From positions 1 to 45,510 of the IMG/VR virus record IMGVR_UViG_3300029319_000103: 45,510 nt of DNA; one strand, 5' to 3'. Positions 21,738 to 30,377 of the stretch are shown piece by piece. The DNA is from a virus. Numbering within the stretch: position 1 is the stretch's first letter; every line of letters starts with the position of its first letter. Position numbers and translations under genes: made by a program. The notes under the pieces were generated by a model. It saw only the letters and a list, made by a program, of their open reading frames with translations, had not been told where the DNA came from and did no database searches.

Positions 21738-22393
21738 GTATGACATATACAGAATTAAAAACTAACATAGAAGATATTACTGAAAACACGTTTACAGACA
21801 CACAGCTTGACCTATTTATAAAGCAAGCCGAAGAGACAATACTCACCGCAATAGAAATACCAGCACTTCGTAAATTAGATGCCGCAGAGGCTAGTGCAAG
21901 CCTAAACGTAGGTGAAGCTACTTTAGCTATGCCAACTGATTATCTACGTACTATTAGTATCGCTGTAAAAACCACTGCTGGTGTAGTATCACACCTTATA
22001 GCTAAAGATAACAATTTTTTACAAGAGGCTTATCCTTTTACTGGTGACACTGAAGCGGATGTAGCAAAAAGAGGGCAGCCAAAATACTATGCACAGTACA
22101 ATCAAGATACTTTAGCTTTTGCTCCCATACCCGATCAAGCCTATGAGTTAGTACATATTTATGCAGCGTATCCTACGTCTATAACCGAAGGAACCACGTC
22201 TTGGTTAGGTGACAACGCGTCTAGCTTACTTTTAAACGCGGCGTTAGTCGAAGCAGCACGTTTTATGAAAGCGGAACAAGATATTCAAGCAAACTACCAA
22301 CAAATGTATGCTATGTCATTACAATTATTTAAAGAAAAGAATGACAACAGTCAGTATACTGACCATTATAGATCAAGAGGGTTAGTTGGATAA
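21734..22393 (+). CDS. Phage adaptor protein, second connector-like protein, 219 aa
   Basis: Begins with helices (YTELKTNIEDITENTFTDTQ; LDLFIKQAEETILTAI). A strand region PTDYLRTISIAVKTTAGVVS follows, then a QPKYYAQYNQDTLAFAPIPD motif and C-terminal helices (LLLNAALVEAARFMKAEQD). This matches the general pattern of SU10/T7 gp11-like adaptors that join portal and tail. It overlaps the previous stop by four bases. Confidence in the adaptor class is fair; the precise family is uncertain. Confidence 0.7.
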   Translation: MSMTYTELKTNIEDITENTFTDTQLDLFIKQAEETILTAIEIPALRKLDAAEASASLNVGEATLAMPTDYLRTISIAVKTTAGVVSHLIAKDNNFLQEAYPFTGDTEADVAKRGQPKYYAQYNQDTLAFAPIPDQAYELVHIYAAYPTSITEGTTSWLGDNASSLLLNAALVEAARFMKAEQDIQANYQQMYAMSLQLFKEKNDNSQYTDHYRSRGLVG

Positions 22394-22812
22394 TGGCTAT
22401 TACACAAACAATGACAGACACGTGTAAAGAGGATCTCCTAACAGGAGATGTTCATTTTGATACAGATACGTTTAAAATAGCTTTGTTTACTAGTGATGCA
22501 ACACTAGATGCGTCAACCACTGCATACAGCACAACTAACGAAGTAACTAGTGCTAATTACACTGCTGGAGGTGAGGAATTGACAGGCGCTACTGTATCCG
22601 TTTCAGATAACATAGCCTTTATCGACTTCGCGGATGCTACTTGGTCTAACGTAACATTTACTGCTCGTGGAGCATTAATATACAATACTTCTAATTCAAA
22701 CGCTTCTATAGCGGTATTAGATTTTGGTTCGGACAAAACAGTAACTAATGGCACATTTACAGTCACGTTTCCTGCTGCGAGCGCGACCACAGCACTTATA
22801 AGGATAGAATAA
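22393..22812 (+). CDS. Conserved virion protein, 139 aa
   Basis: Beta-rich protein with the pattern FDTDTFKIALFTSDATLDAS, TTNEVTSANYTAGGEELTGA and TARGALIYNTSNSNASIAVL. I associate this with a small structural protein found widely in marine phages. It lies between the adaptor and a fibre-like gene, so a tail or fibre-base role is likely. It starts with one base overlap to the previous stop. Confidence 0.7.
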   Translation: MAITQTMTDTCKEDLLTGDVHFDTDTFKIALFTSDATLDASTTAYSTTNEVTSANYTAGGEELTGATVSVSDNIAFIDFADATWSNVTFTARGALIYNTSNSNASIAVLDFGSDKTVTNGTFTVTFPAASATTALIRIE

Positions 22813-23765
22813 TGGCGACGGCATATACAACTAGATTAGGGTTAGCAAAACCAGCTTTAGGTGAATTATCAGGTACTTGGGGTACTACTCTTAATACACA
22901 AGTAACTGATATGGTAGAAGAAGCCATAGCAGGGCTTGCTGTACATAACATGGCATCTGATGCTAATTACACGTTAACTACGGCTGATGGTTCTACATCT
23001 CAAGCTAGAGCCGCTATGGTAGAGATAACGGACACTAGCACTAATTTAACTGCTGGTAGGGACATAATAGTTCCCGGAAAACAAAAAATATATATATTTA
23101 AAAATTCTACTGCTCAAATACTTACAGTAAAGGTAAGTGGTCAGTCAGGTGTGGCTGTACCCGCAGGTAAAACAATGCTTTTACACTGTGACGGCACAAA
23201 TGTAGAAGAAGGAGTAAATGAAGTAGCAGGTAACTTAGGTATTGGTGGTACTCTAACTGTTGATGGTGCTACTACCATGAGTGGCGCACTAAGTGTAGTG
23301 GCGGGTAACTTCGCCCTTGGTGTAAACAAGTTTACTATAGCTGTCTCAGATGGAGATACAGCCATAGCTGGCACATTAGCTGTTGGAGGTGCCATAACAG
23401 GAGACAGTATAACCGCTAACCCAGCTTTAGCTTCTGGAGCAGTAGTGACAAGTGCTATAAATGCTCTTACTTTTAAAACTTATACAGGAAAACGAATTAT
23501 ATTTACTGGTGGTAGCAACGTAACGTTTGATTTACCAGATGCTACGAGCACCGTATCAGTAGGAGATACTTGGGTCATAATTAACGCCTCACAGAAAATT
23601 ATAACATTGGATCCAGATAGTAGTGACACTATAAAGATCGCTACAGGTAGCACTTATACAGGTAGTGCAGGGGCTAATACATCCATATCTAAAGGTGGTG
23701 TGGTTGAGTTAGTTGTTGTAGCTAACAATGAGTATGCAGTGTTTGGATCAGGGCTTAGTCAATAA
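22812..23765 (+). CDS. Fibre-like virion protein, 317 aa
   Basis: The N-terminal region (LGLAKPALGELSGTWGTTLN) looks like a common attachment module of short fibre proteins. The middle has Gly/Thr/Ala-rich triple-helix-like repeats (NLGIGGTLTVDGATTMSGAL; IAGTLAVGGAITGDSI). The C-terminal part is a small beta domain (FDLPDATSTVSVGDTWVIIN). It probably forms a trimeric fibre. It is smaller than the main fibre at 30377 and shares the GGTLxVxGxTT type of repeat with it. Confidence 0.65.
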   Translation: MATAYTTRLGLAKPALGELSGTWGTTLNTQVTDMVEEAIAGLAVHNMASDANYTLTTADGSTSQARAAMVEITDTSTNLTAGRDIIVPGKQKIYIFKNSTAQILTVKVSGQSGVAVPAGKTMLLHCDGTNVEEGVNEVAGNLGIGGTLTVDGATTMSGALSVVAGNFALGVNKFTIAVSDGDTAIAGTLAVGGAITGDSITANPALASGAVVTSAINALTFKTYTGKRIIFTGGSNVTFDLPDATSTVSVGDTWVIINASQKIITLDPDSSDTIKIATGSTYTGSAGANTSISKGGVVELVVVANNEYAVFGSGLSQ

Positions 23766-24247
23766 TGTCTTCTGGCGTAATAGCAGCATCAGGTGCAGGT
23801 GCAGGTAGCACGTCGACTGGCCCTATACTTACAGTTGGTTTTGCTAGCATAAAAACATCAAACCTATTTGGTTTTGAAAGACCTGCTCCCAATGAGTCAC
23901 AAGTAATTGCAGATGATGCAGCTGACAGAGAGGGTTATGGTGATTTAGCAGGAGGCACAATAGTTATAGGTGGTGTTAACTTTGAAATATTTAGATTTAC
24001 TACTCAAAGTGGTAATGCAAATTTTACCAATACGTTAAGAATTAAAAGGCAAGATGAAGGGACTGATTTTAGTATGGTATCTGCAACATCCATAACTTCT
24101 ATAACTACTAGTCTGGCTACATTAAATATGAGTAGCATGACCTTTAGTCTTCCTGCTTACTATGCTGAATGGACAGGGGGGCCTGTTACTAACATACTAG
24201 GCTCTACAGAAGGCGCTGAGATTGAATTAACTATAGTGCAGCCATGA
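23765..24247 (+). CDS. Hypothetical virion-associated protein, 160 aa
   Basis: Ser/Thr/Gly/Ala-rich protein, predicted beta, with no known domain (begins MSSGVIAASGAGAGSTSTGP). It contains FGFERPAPNESQVIADDAAD and a DLAGGTIVIGGVNFEIFRF stretch. It follows the fibre-like gene with a one-base overlap and is followed by a gene overlapping by four bases. A fibre tip or fibre cap is possible but unsupported beyond position. Confidence 0.5.
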   Translation: MSSGVIAASGAGAGSTSTGPILTVGFASIKTSNLFGFERPAPNESQVIADDAADREGYGDLAGGTIVIGGVNFEIFRFTTQSGNANFTNTLRIKRQDEGTDFSMVSATSITSITTSLATLNMSSMTFSLPAYYAEWTGGPVTNILGSTEGAEIELTIVQP

Positions 24248-24705
24248 TAACTTGTAGAGTAATAAAACCACAAGATGTGCATTTAAACATACTAAAACAC
24301 TTGTATGACAGTAACAAAAAAGTATTAGAAAACAACGCTAAATCTAATTATGAAACGGTACTAAGTTCATTTACAGAAAACGCAGACACACAACTAACTG
24401 CCGAAATGATAAGAGATAGTGATGGCACCATAGCTGGGTATACTACAGGTATAGTGATAAATGATGTATGGCACTGTAAGAATGTAATAGTAGATAATAA
24501 CAAAGTATTTATATTATCTGCTAAATCAGCACATGAAGAATTATCAAAAAGAGGGATAAAGTATATAAAAGGTCATGTTATACATGGCACACCCATGCAC
24601 AATTTTTTGGTAAACAACATGGGTAGAAATGACTTGTTTGATTCTGAATCTGGTAGTTTACAGAACGGGCATGATAACATTGTAGTCATGATGAAATTAT
24701 TGTAG
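24244..24705 (+). CDS. Hypothetical protein, possibly a divergent GNAT, 153 aa
   Basis: Soluble alpha/beta protein (MITCRVIKPQDVHLNILKHL at the start; DGTIAGYTTGIVINDVWHCK; LSKRGIKYIKGHVIHGTPM). The order of strands and helices and the final part recall a degenerate GNAT acetyltransferase fold, but the acetyl-CoA-binding Q/R-x-x-G-x-G/A motif is absent. I therefore leave the function open. It overlaps the previous gene by four bases. Confidence 0.5.
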   Translation: MITCRVIKPQDVHLNILKHLYDSNKKVLENNAKSNYETVLSSFTENADTQLTAEMIRDSDGTIAGYTTGIVINDVWHCKNVIVDNNKVFILSAKSAHEELSKRGIKYIKGHVIHGTPMHNFLVNNMGRNDLFDSESGSLQNGHDNIVVMMKLL

Positions 24706-24714
24706 GGTATTGGT

Positions 24715-24945
24715 ATGGAAAAACGTAAACGTGGAAGACCAAGAAATCCAAACACACCTGTTAGGGTTACTACCAAGGATTTACTTGCTAGGTTAGAAAA
24801 ACACGAGGCCGTGTGCACCGTGCAACTGGAGAATATCCAAAAACAACTAGATGAAGGATCAAAACGATTTGAATTCTTGCAGAATACAGTTTGGGGTTTA
24901 TACGCTATTATTGTCGCTACTGGGGTGCTTGCTCAGTTCGTATAG
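24715..24945 (+). CDS. Coiled-coil protein with C-terminal membrane anchor, 76 aa
   Basis: The N-terminus is very basic and contains KRGRPRNP, which resembles an AT-hook core. A heptad-rich helix (RLEKHEAVCTVQLENIQKQL) follows, and the protein ends in a hydrophobic stretch (VWGLYAIIVATGVLAQFV) that should span the membrane. This layout recalls XhlA-like haemolysin/holin partners. Its position at the head of the lysis group supports a membrane role in lysis. Its last 95 bases are shared, in another frame, with the signal peptide of the following gene. Confidence 0.65.
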   Translation: MEKRKRGRPRNPNTPVRVTTKDLLARLEKHEAVCTVQLENIQKQLDEGSKRFEFLQNTVWGLYAIIVATGVLAQFV

Positions 24946-25549
24946 TCACGGACAAACAGACAGTGGAAATACAAGTTCGCAAACTGGTGATTTAAACACC
25001 AATCAACAGGGGGCAACAGTAGATAGTAATAATACTACGACTACAAACACTAACCAATATAACGGTGCAGGGTCAGCCAGTGAGATACCCGTAGCAAGTG
25101 CCGTTGCTCCTAGCTTAATGTCAGGGGGTAATGACAGTTGTTTAAAAAGTACAGCAGGAGGAATATCAACCTTAAATGTTGGTATCAGTTCTGGTAAGTA
25201 CATACAAGACGAAGAATGTAATAGACGTAAAGATGCAGCAGTATTGTTTACGTTAAACATGAAGATTGCCGCTATAACTAGAATGTGTCAGTCTGATGAA
25301 GTTTGGCTGAGTATGTTTGATTCTGGTACACCATGCCCACTAGTAGTAAATGGTAAAGCGGTAGTGGGTAAGAACGCATACTTAATGATGAAAAGAAGAC
25401 CAGAGTTATTTATCAGAGGGTATGAGGAAAACAAAGAATATTTTAAAGTAGCTTTAGGTATAAATGGTGAAAATAGTGAAAACACGACATCTGAAAAACC
25501 TGACAATACTAAGTCTATTTCTCAGCGTTTCCGCACAACTAAGTGGTAA
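24851..25549 (+). CDS. Exported protein with N-terminal signal/lipobox-like sequence, 232 aa
   Basis: The first 35 residues contain a hydrophobic core (YTLLLSLLGCLLSS) followed by SHGQTD. This could be a signal peptide, or a lipoprotein signal with Cys26 in LLGC. A Ser/Thr/Asn/Gln-rich low-complexity stretch follows, then a globular part with several Cys (GNDSCLKSTAGGI; DEECNRRKDAA; ITRMCQSDEVWLSM; GTPCPLV) that may form disulfides, consistent with export. Proteins of this kind occur in large marine phages, in my memory. Its start lies inside the preceding gene and its end overlaps the next. Confidence 0.65.
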   Translation: MKDQNDLNSCRIQFGVYTLLLSLLGCLLSSYSHGQTDSGNTSSQTGDLNTNQQGATVDSNNTTTTNTNQYNGAGSASEIPVASAVAPSLMSGGNDSCLKSTAGGISTLNVGISSGKYIQDEECNRRKDAAVLFTLNMKIAAITRMCQSDEVWLSMFDSGTPCPLVVNGKAVVGKNAYLMMKRRPELFIRGYEENKEYFKVALGINGENSENTTSEKPDNTKSISQRFRTTKW

Positions 25550-26564
25550 CACCAATGCGGGTGTATATTATCCTCAATCTGTTACTTTTGGTTCTCTTAT
25601 TGACCCCAATATAAATCCACTACGCCCACAAGGCGATTTCGTTGAAATACAAGAACTTATCAACACGGCAGACTATATAAATACTCAAGTCAGTGATGCA
25701 ACTGCAAGTGTTGTAGAAATGCAAATGGGGTTGCCAACTTCCGCAGATAATATCGAAGGTTTGACTGTGCCAGTTGCAGGTAGAACCGATAGCCATAAGA
25801 TAGACCTCATTGAAGTTGCATATTATAATCAATCTATACTAGATACAGCAAACGCAAATTATTACTCAGCAGAACATTTATTGGTGGACTCCTATGAAGA
25901 AAATAAAGATGAAATGCAAGCAGCTATTGGCCTCTTTACAGACGCAGCTACAGAAATTAGTAAAGCAGAGCAAATTTACACTGAAGCTATTAATGCTCAA
26001 ACTGAAGATGAGCGTATTGAACTTCAAAATTACATTAGGGCAAATGATGTCCAAATTGATCAAGAAACTGTACAACAGTTTAACCAGTCTCTTGACGTTA
26101 TTGAAGACAAAGCTCAAGCAGCTACAGCGTCGCTTTGGGCTAGTCAAGACCAAGCAATCCTCGGAATGATAAACCACGATGCAATATCTACGTTATCTAA
26201 CATGACCAACTCTACAGTCGCATACGATGCTTGGACAGATCAAATGACGATTACATGGGATAACGCTACTGATACTGTATTACAAGGTGCTTTTTTCAAC
26301 AACGATGGGGCAATCGGTTGGACTCAAGCTGTTCAAGAAGTGTATGACGGTTTCTATGGTGACACACCCCCTGTTAGTCTTAATGACATGTATAGTGCAT
26401 ATGACTACGGTAGAGGTGAAACAGTGGCATCTATGGGTAGCGGATACGATATAAACGCTAAGTTGTATGATCCAGTGCAATTAGTGCAAGATGTGATAGA
26501 TGTAACTAATGAAAACCCAACAACTAACTACAATAATCAAAATGGCAATCTTGGTGGGTTATGA
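25464..26564 (+). CDS. Second exported protein, 366 aa
   Basis: The N-terminus has basic residues and then a hydrophobic run (MVKIVKTRHLKNLTILSLFL; SVSAQLSGNTNAG), a typical signal peptide with a likely cleavage after SAQ or NAG. The mature part is long, helical and acidic (SYEENKDEMQAAIGLFTDAA; SKAEQIYTEAINAQTEDERI) with an Asn-rich end. AGG lies five bases before the ATG. It overlaps the previous gene by 86 bases, so its signal peptide is encoded in the other gene's 3' end. It may be a virion or periplasmic protein; function unknown. Confidence 0.65.
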   Translation: MVKIVKTRHLKNLTILSLFLSVSAQLSGNTNAGVYYPQSVTFGSLIDPNINPLRPQGDFVEIQELINTADYINTQVSDATASVVEMQMGLPTSADNIEGLTVPVAGRTDSHKIDLIEVAYYNQSILDTANANYYSAEHLLVDSYEENKDEMQAAIGLFTDAATEISKAEQIYTEAINAQTEDERIELQNYIRANDVQIDQETVQQFNQSLDVIEDKAQAATASLWASQDQAILGMINHDAISTLSNMTNSTVAYDAWTDQMTITWDNATDTVLQGAFFNNDGAIGWTQAVQEVYDGFYGDTPPVSLNDMYSAYDYGRGETVASMGSGYDINAKLYDPVQLVQDVIDVTNENPTTNYNNQNGNLGGL

Positions 26565-26591
26565 GTTTTGATTTTTACAAAGGAAATGCTT

Positions 26592-27089
26592 ATGGCTCTT
26601 GAAGATATGGAACTTGATGTAGGTGGTACTAAATTCAAGGGTATCTACATCGCTATACTGTTCTCGTTTGCTACCACGATTGGTGGTGGTATATGGTGGG
26701 CTAGTGAGTTTGTAAGCCGAATAGGTCAATTAGAAGTCAGTTTTGATGAAGCTGTGCAAGTAATAAGCAAGATTGAGCCATTAGAGATAGAATTAGCTTC
26801 CATTCGTACGAAAATAGAGGATAATGATCTAGGGCATCTGCAAGGCAAGTTGGCGGAACTGGACACACTACTACTTAGCATAAAAGACCGTCAGACTGAA
26901 GTTTTGACAGATGCCTCTAATTCAACAGCCAAAGTCAACGCTATGGAAAAAGATTGGATAGAAGTTAGGAATGAGTACAAAAAGATGGCAGACGCTATTA
27001 AACAGTTTGAACAGGACGTTTTAAAATTTAAAAAAGAGGTTGATGACCTATGGAAAGGTCTTGATGCCGCATCATCACCGTTGGGGTAA
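26592..27089 (+). CDS. Membrane-anchored coiled-coil protein, i-spanin-like, 165 aa
   Basis: One membrane segment near residues 17-38 (GIYIAILFSFATTIGGGIWW) is followed by a long coiled coil to the C-terminus (LASIRTKIEDN; AIKQFEQDVLKFKKEVDDL). This topology matches inner-membrane spanins or other N-anchored lysis accessory proteins. I use the ATG at 26592 (MALEDMELDVGGTKFKG) because AAAGGA precedes it at good spacing. The frame itself is open to a TTG at 26568. It sits directly before the holin gene. No partner o-spanin is identified with certainty. Confidence 0.65.
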   Translation: MALEDMELDVGGTKFKGIYIAILFSFATTIGGGIWWASEFVSRIGQLEVSFDEAVQVISKIEPLEIELASIRTKIEDNDLGHLQGKLAELDTLLLSIKDRQTEVLTDASNSTAKVNAMEKDWIEVRNEYKKMADAIKQFEQDVLKFKKEVDDLWKGLDAASSPLG

Positions 27090-27092
27090 ATT

Positions 27093-27569
27093 ATGAATTT
27101 TGGTGCAATTAAAAACATAGTTGGTGCAGTCGCACCTACATTAGGCACAGCATTAGCGGGGCCACTAGGCGGTACGGCAGCCCAAGCAATTAGTGCTGTA
27201 TTAGGGTGCAAAAGTGACCCAAAATCTATATCTACAGCCATGCAAAATGCTACACCAGAGCAGTTAGCTGAAATTAAAAAAGCTGAACTAGACTTTGAAG
27301 CACAGATGAAAAAAATGGATGTGGATGTATTTAACTTGGAGACTAAAGATGTACAAGACGCTAGACAGGCTTTCAAAGGTGATTGGACTCCTCGTGTTTT
27401 CGGTCTTTTCAGCCTTTGTGGTTTCCTTGGCTATATTTTTCTCGTTACTATCCAACCACCCGATGCTAACAGTGACACTATCGTCAGCCTTGTACTTGGC
27501 TATTTGGGCGGGTTAGTTTCAGGTATTTCATCATTCTACTTCGGTGCAAGTCATAAAAAAGATGATTAG
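27093..27569 (+). CDS. Holin, GTA/3-TM holin family, 158 aa
   Basis: The N-terminal Gly/Ala-rich hydrophobic segment (APTLGTALAGPLGGTAAQAI) and two C-terminal membrane segments (VFGLFSLCGFLGYIFLVTI and TIVSLVLGYLGGLVSGISSF) enclose a charged middle with NATPEQLAEIKKAELDFEAQ. It closely follows the layout of the 3-TM holin family known from gene-transfer agents and phages. Holins form the membrane lesion that starts lysis. The gene overlaps no neighbour in a way that disturbs it, and the lysozyme gene follows after 13 bases. Confidence 0.8.
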   Translation: MNFGAIKNIVGAVAPTLGTALAGPLGGTAAQAISAVLGCKSDPKSISTAMQNATPEQLAEIKKAELDFEAQMKKMDVDVFNLETKDVQDARQAFKGDWTPRVFGLFSLCGFLGYIFLVTIQPPDANSDTIVSLVLGYLGGLVSGISSFYFGASHKKDD

Positions 27570-27582
27570 GGAAAGACGAAAA

Positions 27583-27999
27583 ATGATAGATTTAAAAAGA
27601 CTACAAGACCAACTTGTTGTGCATGAAGGTTTAGAGTTAAAACCGTATAGGTGCTCTGCTGACAAACTGACTATTGGTGTCGGGAGAAATATACAGGAAG
27701 TTGGAATTACCAAAGATGAGGCCATGATGCTTCTTGCCAATGATATAGCACGTTGCGCGGGCGAGTGTACGCGTGAGTTTCCTTGGTTTGTTAAATTAAC
27801 TCCATTACGCAAAGAAGCGATTATTAATCTTGTTTTTAATATGGGTATGGCTACATTTAAAAAGTTTAAAAAAACAATAGCTTTTATAGAAGCTGGTGAT
27901 TTTGAGCGTGCTGGTGTTGAATTACTAGACAGTAACTATGCTCGTCAAGTAGGACAACGTAGCCAAGATGTTGCGAATATGCTTGCTGATGGAGAATAA
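27583..27999 (+). CDS. Lysozyme (GH24 endolysin), 138 aa
   Basis: Muramidase that cleaves peptidoglycan in lysis. The catalytic Glu is E15 in HEGLELKPY. The T4 lysozyme Asp20 position is occupied by Cys24 in YRCSAD, and Thr30 in KLTIGVGRN matches Thr26. This Glu-Cys-Thr arrangement is known in natural GH24 enzymes. The C-terminal part (REAIINLVFNMG-type helix, seen as KEAIINLVFNMG) is also standard. There is no signal peptide, so export through the holin lesion is expected. I choose the ATG at 27583, behind AGGGAAAG, over an in-frame ATG at 27544 within the holin gene. Confidence 0.9.
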   Translation: MIDLKRLQDQLVVHEGLELKPYRCSADKLTIGVGRNIQEVGITKDEAMMLLANDIARCAGECTREFPWFVKLTPLRKEAIINLVFNMGMATFKKFKKTIAFIEAGDFERAGVELLDSNYARQVGQRSQDVANMLADGE

Positions 28000-28001
28000 G
28001 T

Positions 28002-30377
28002 ATGCCTCTGAGCAAGATACAACTAAAACCCGGTGTAAACAAAGAAGGCACACGTTACAGCACTGAGGGCGGTTGGAATGATTCTGATAAAGTACGATTT
28101 CGTAAAGGTTTACCGGAAAAGATAGGTGGTTGGTCACGTATAAGTGACAACAACTTTCTAGGTATAGCTCGTTCTATACATACATGGCGTACCCTAGCCA
28201 GTAAACTCTATGTTGGTGTAGGTACCCATCTAAAATTTTATGTAGAGGCGGGCGGTGCATATAATGATATTACTCCATTAAGAAGCACCGTAACTTTATC
28301 TAACAAGTTTATTACCACTTCTGGTAGTAACACCATGCGTGTAGTAGATACAAATGGCGGGTATATAAACGGTGATTTTGTAACTTTTTCAGGTGTGTCT
28401 ACGTTTAACGGCCTTACCAATACAAGTATTAATCAAGAATATCAAATATCTTATAACTCAGCTCAACAAGCCTCTACCACAATAAACGTACGAGTAAACA
28501 ATAGCACTACTGTAACACTTACCGCACCTACAAATGGCACCATAGCCATTGGTATGACCATGACGGGAACTGATGAAAGTGGGGCGGCTATAAGTGAAGT
28601 TGTAACAGCGGTGGGTAGCCAAACATCCATAACTATAGCTAATGCTAAAACAATAGCTGATGGAGCAGACGTGGCTTTTGCGTATTTAGATTCTTATACA
28701 GTTGACATAGTAGATACTAGTGGTAGCGCAGATAATGCCAGTGCTACTACAACTACATTAGGTCAAGGTGGTAGTGCTACATTGGCTTATCAAATAAACA
28801 CAGGTTCTGAAATTCAAACAGCACCAGATGGGTATGGCCAAGGTGATTGGAGTAGCGGTGCATGGAGTACGGGACTTTCTACGGATTTTGACATACGTTT
28901 ATGGAGTCAAGCTAATTTTGGTCAAGACTTAATATTAAGTGCCCGGGGGAATCCGCTGTTTTATTGGTTTGGTGACAACACGTTGACAACAAGAGCAGTA
29001 GATTTAGATAACAAAGACACCATAACAGCGACAAAAAATGGCGCTATAAATGACAGTGCAACATTTGTAATTAACGACCCTTCAGTAAGGGCTGGTAGTA
29101 ACGCGTTAATACGTGTCGGTATGATTGTAGGTGGTGTAACTGATATAAAAAACGCTGATGGTTCTGCTGCAACAGTAGCTCGTGTGCTTACTGTAACAGA
29201 CCAAAATAACTTAGTGTTAGATAAAACTGTTGATGCTGGGGATGGAGATTCATTAACTTTTAAAAATGATGTACCTGCTAAAGCTAACAGGGTACTGGTA
29301 TCAGACGTTAGTCGATTTGTATTTTGTTTTGGCACCACAGCATATTTAGATGATACGCACACCATGGATCCGTTATTAGTACGTTGGTCTGACCAAGAAG
29401 ATGCTACGCAGTGGGTTCCATCTCAAACTAACCAAGCAGGTAGTTTACGTTTGTCCAGAGGTGGTGAGATCATAACTGCCGTGCAAGCTAGACAAGAAGT
29501 ACTTGTTTGGACAGATTCTGCAATATATGCCATGCAGTATGTGGGTTATCCTGATGTATGGACTGCACAAATAGTGGGTGAGAACATATCCATAGTTAGC
29601 CCTAATGCGGCAGCTTATGCAAATGGAATATCTTTCTGGATGGGTTTAGATAAATTTTATAGTTATGATGGTAACGTAAAACCAATACCATGTAGTCTGC
29701 ACCGTCATGTATTTCTTAATCTAAATATAAACCAAATACAACAAGTTGTTGCGGGCACTAACGAAGCACACAACGAAGTGTGGTGGTTTTACCCAACAGG
29801 AAATTCTGAAGAAAATGATAGTTATGTAATATATAACTATTTAGAAAATATATGGTATCACGGTACGGGTATAAAACGCACAGCATGGGAAGACTCAGGA
29901 GTACGTGATTTCCCTCTAGCTGCTACTAGCACTAAAAATCTTGTGCATCATGAGTTTGGTGTAAACGATGCAGAAACAGCCACACCTACCGGGATTACAG
30001 CATCAATAACATCTTCTGAATTTGACTTACAAGATGGCCATAATTTTGCTTTTGTTTACCGAATGTTACCTGATATAACATTTGATGGCTCTCAAACAAA
30101 TGCACCTTCTGTGGTACTAACTTTAAATCCTTTGGATAGTTCGGGTTCTGGGTATAATGACCCTGCTTCTGAAGGTGGTTCTCTGGTTCCGGGAAATAAA
30201 GGTACAGTAACCCGCACACAAAAACCTACTACCACGTTAGTAGAAGCCTATACAACACATATAAACACTCGTATACGTGGTAGACAAATGTCATTTAAAA
30301 TAGAGTCAACCGATTTGGACGTTAAATGGCAACTAGGGTATCCTCGCATTGATATGCGTCCAGATGGGAGGAGATAA
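28002..30377 (+). CDS. Tail hub/nozzle protein, P22 gp10/T7 gp12-like, 791 aa
   Basis: Large beta-rich tail protein. The N-terminus holds SDKVRFRKGLPEKIGGW, a signature I associate with the podoviral tail hub (packaged-DNA stabilisation) family. The middle has Thr/Ser/Ala-rich, beta-type insertions (roughly residues 95-280 and 335-420). It then has conserved tail features such as YVGYPDVWTAQIVGENISI, ANGISFWMGLDKFYSYDG and NEVWWFYPTG. It sits after the lysis group and before the main fibre gene. Close packing to both neighbours suggests co-translation. Confidence 0.75.
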   Translation: MPLSKIQLKPGVNKEGTRYSTEGGWNDSDKVRFRKGLPEKIGGWSRISDNNFLGIARSIHTWRTLASKLYVGVGTHLKFYVEAGGAYNDITPLRSTVTLSNKFITTSGSNTMRVVDTNGGYINGDFVTFSGVSTFNGLTNTSINQEYQISYNSAQQASTTINVRVNNSTTVTLTAPTNGTIAIGMTMTGTDESGAAISEVVTAVGSQTSITIANAKTIADGADVAFAYLDSYTVDIVDTSGSADNASATTTTLGQGGSATLAYQINTGSEIQTAPDGYGQGDWSSGAWSTGLSTDFDIRLWSQANFGQDLILSARGNPLFYWFGDNTLTTRAVDLDNKDTITATKNGAINDSATFVINDPSVRAGSNALIRVGMIVGGVTDIKNADGSAATVARVLTVTDQNNLVLDKTVDAGDGDSLTFKNDVPAKANRVLVSDVSRFVFCFGTTAYLDDTHTMDPLLVRWSDQEDATQWVPSQTNQAGSLRLSRGGEIITAVQARQEVLVWTDSAIYAMQYVGYPDVWTAQIVGENISIVSPNAAAYANGISFWMGLDKFYSYDGNVKPIPCSLHRHVFLNLNINQIQQVVAGTNEAHNEVWWFYPTGNSEENDSYVIYNYLENIWYHGTGIKRTAWEDSGVRDFPLAATSTKNLVHHEFGVNDAETATPTGITASITSSEFDLQDGHNFAFVYRMLPDITFDGSQTNAPSVVLTLNPLDSSGSGYNDPASEGGSLVPGNKGTVTRTQKPTTTLVEAYTTHINTRIRGRQMSFKIESTDLDVKWQLGYPRIDMRPDGRR

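Noticed and set aside
24244-24705. Firm assignment of the 153-aa protein as an acetyltransferase
   Set aside because: The overall pattern is suggestive but the acetyl-CoA loop motif is missing.
27083-27094. A half-site of the 18-bp palindrome (TGGGGTAAATTA) before the holin gene
   Set aside because: Only one half matches, and it is made of the final codons and stop of the upstream gene, so coincidence is sufficient.
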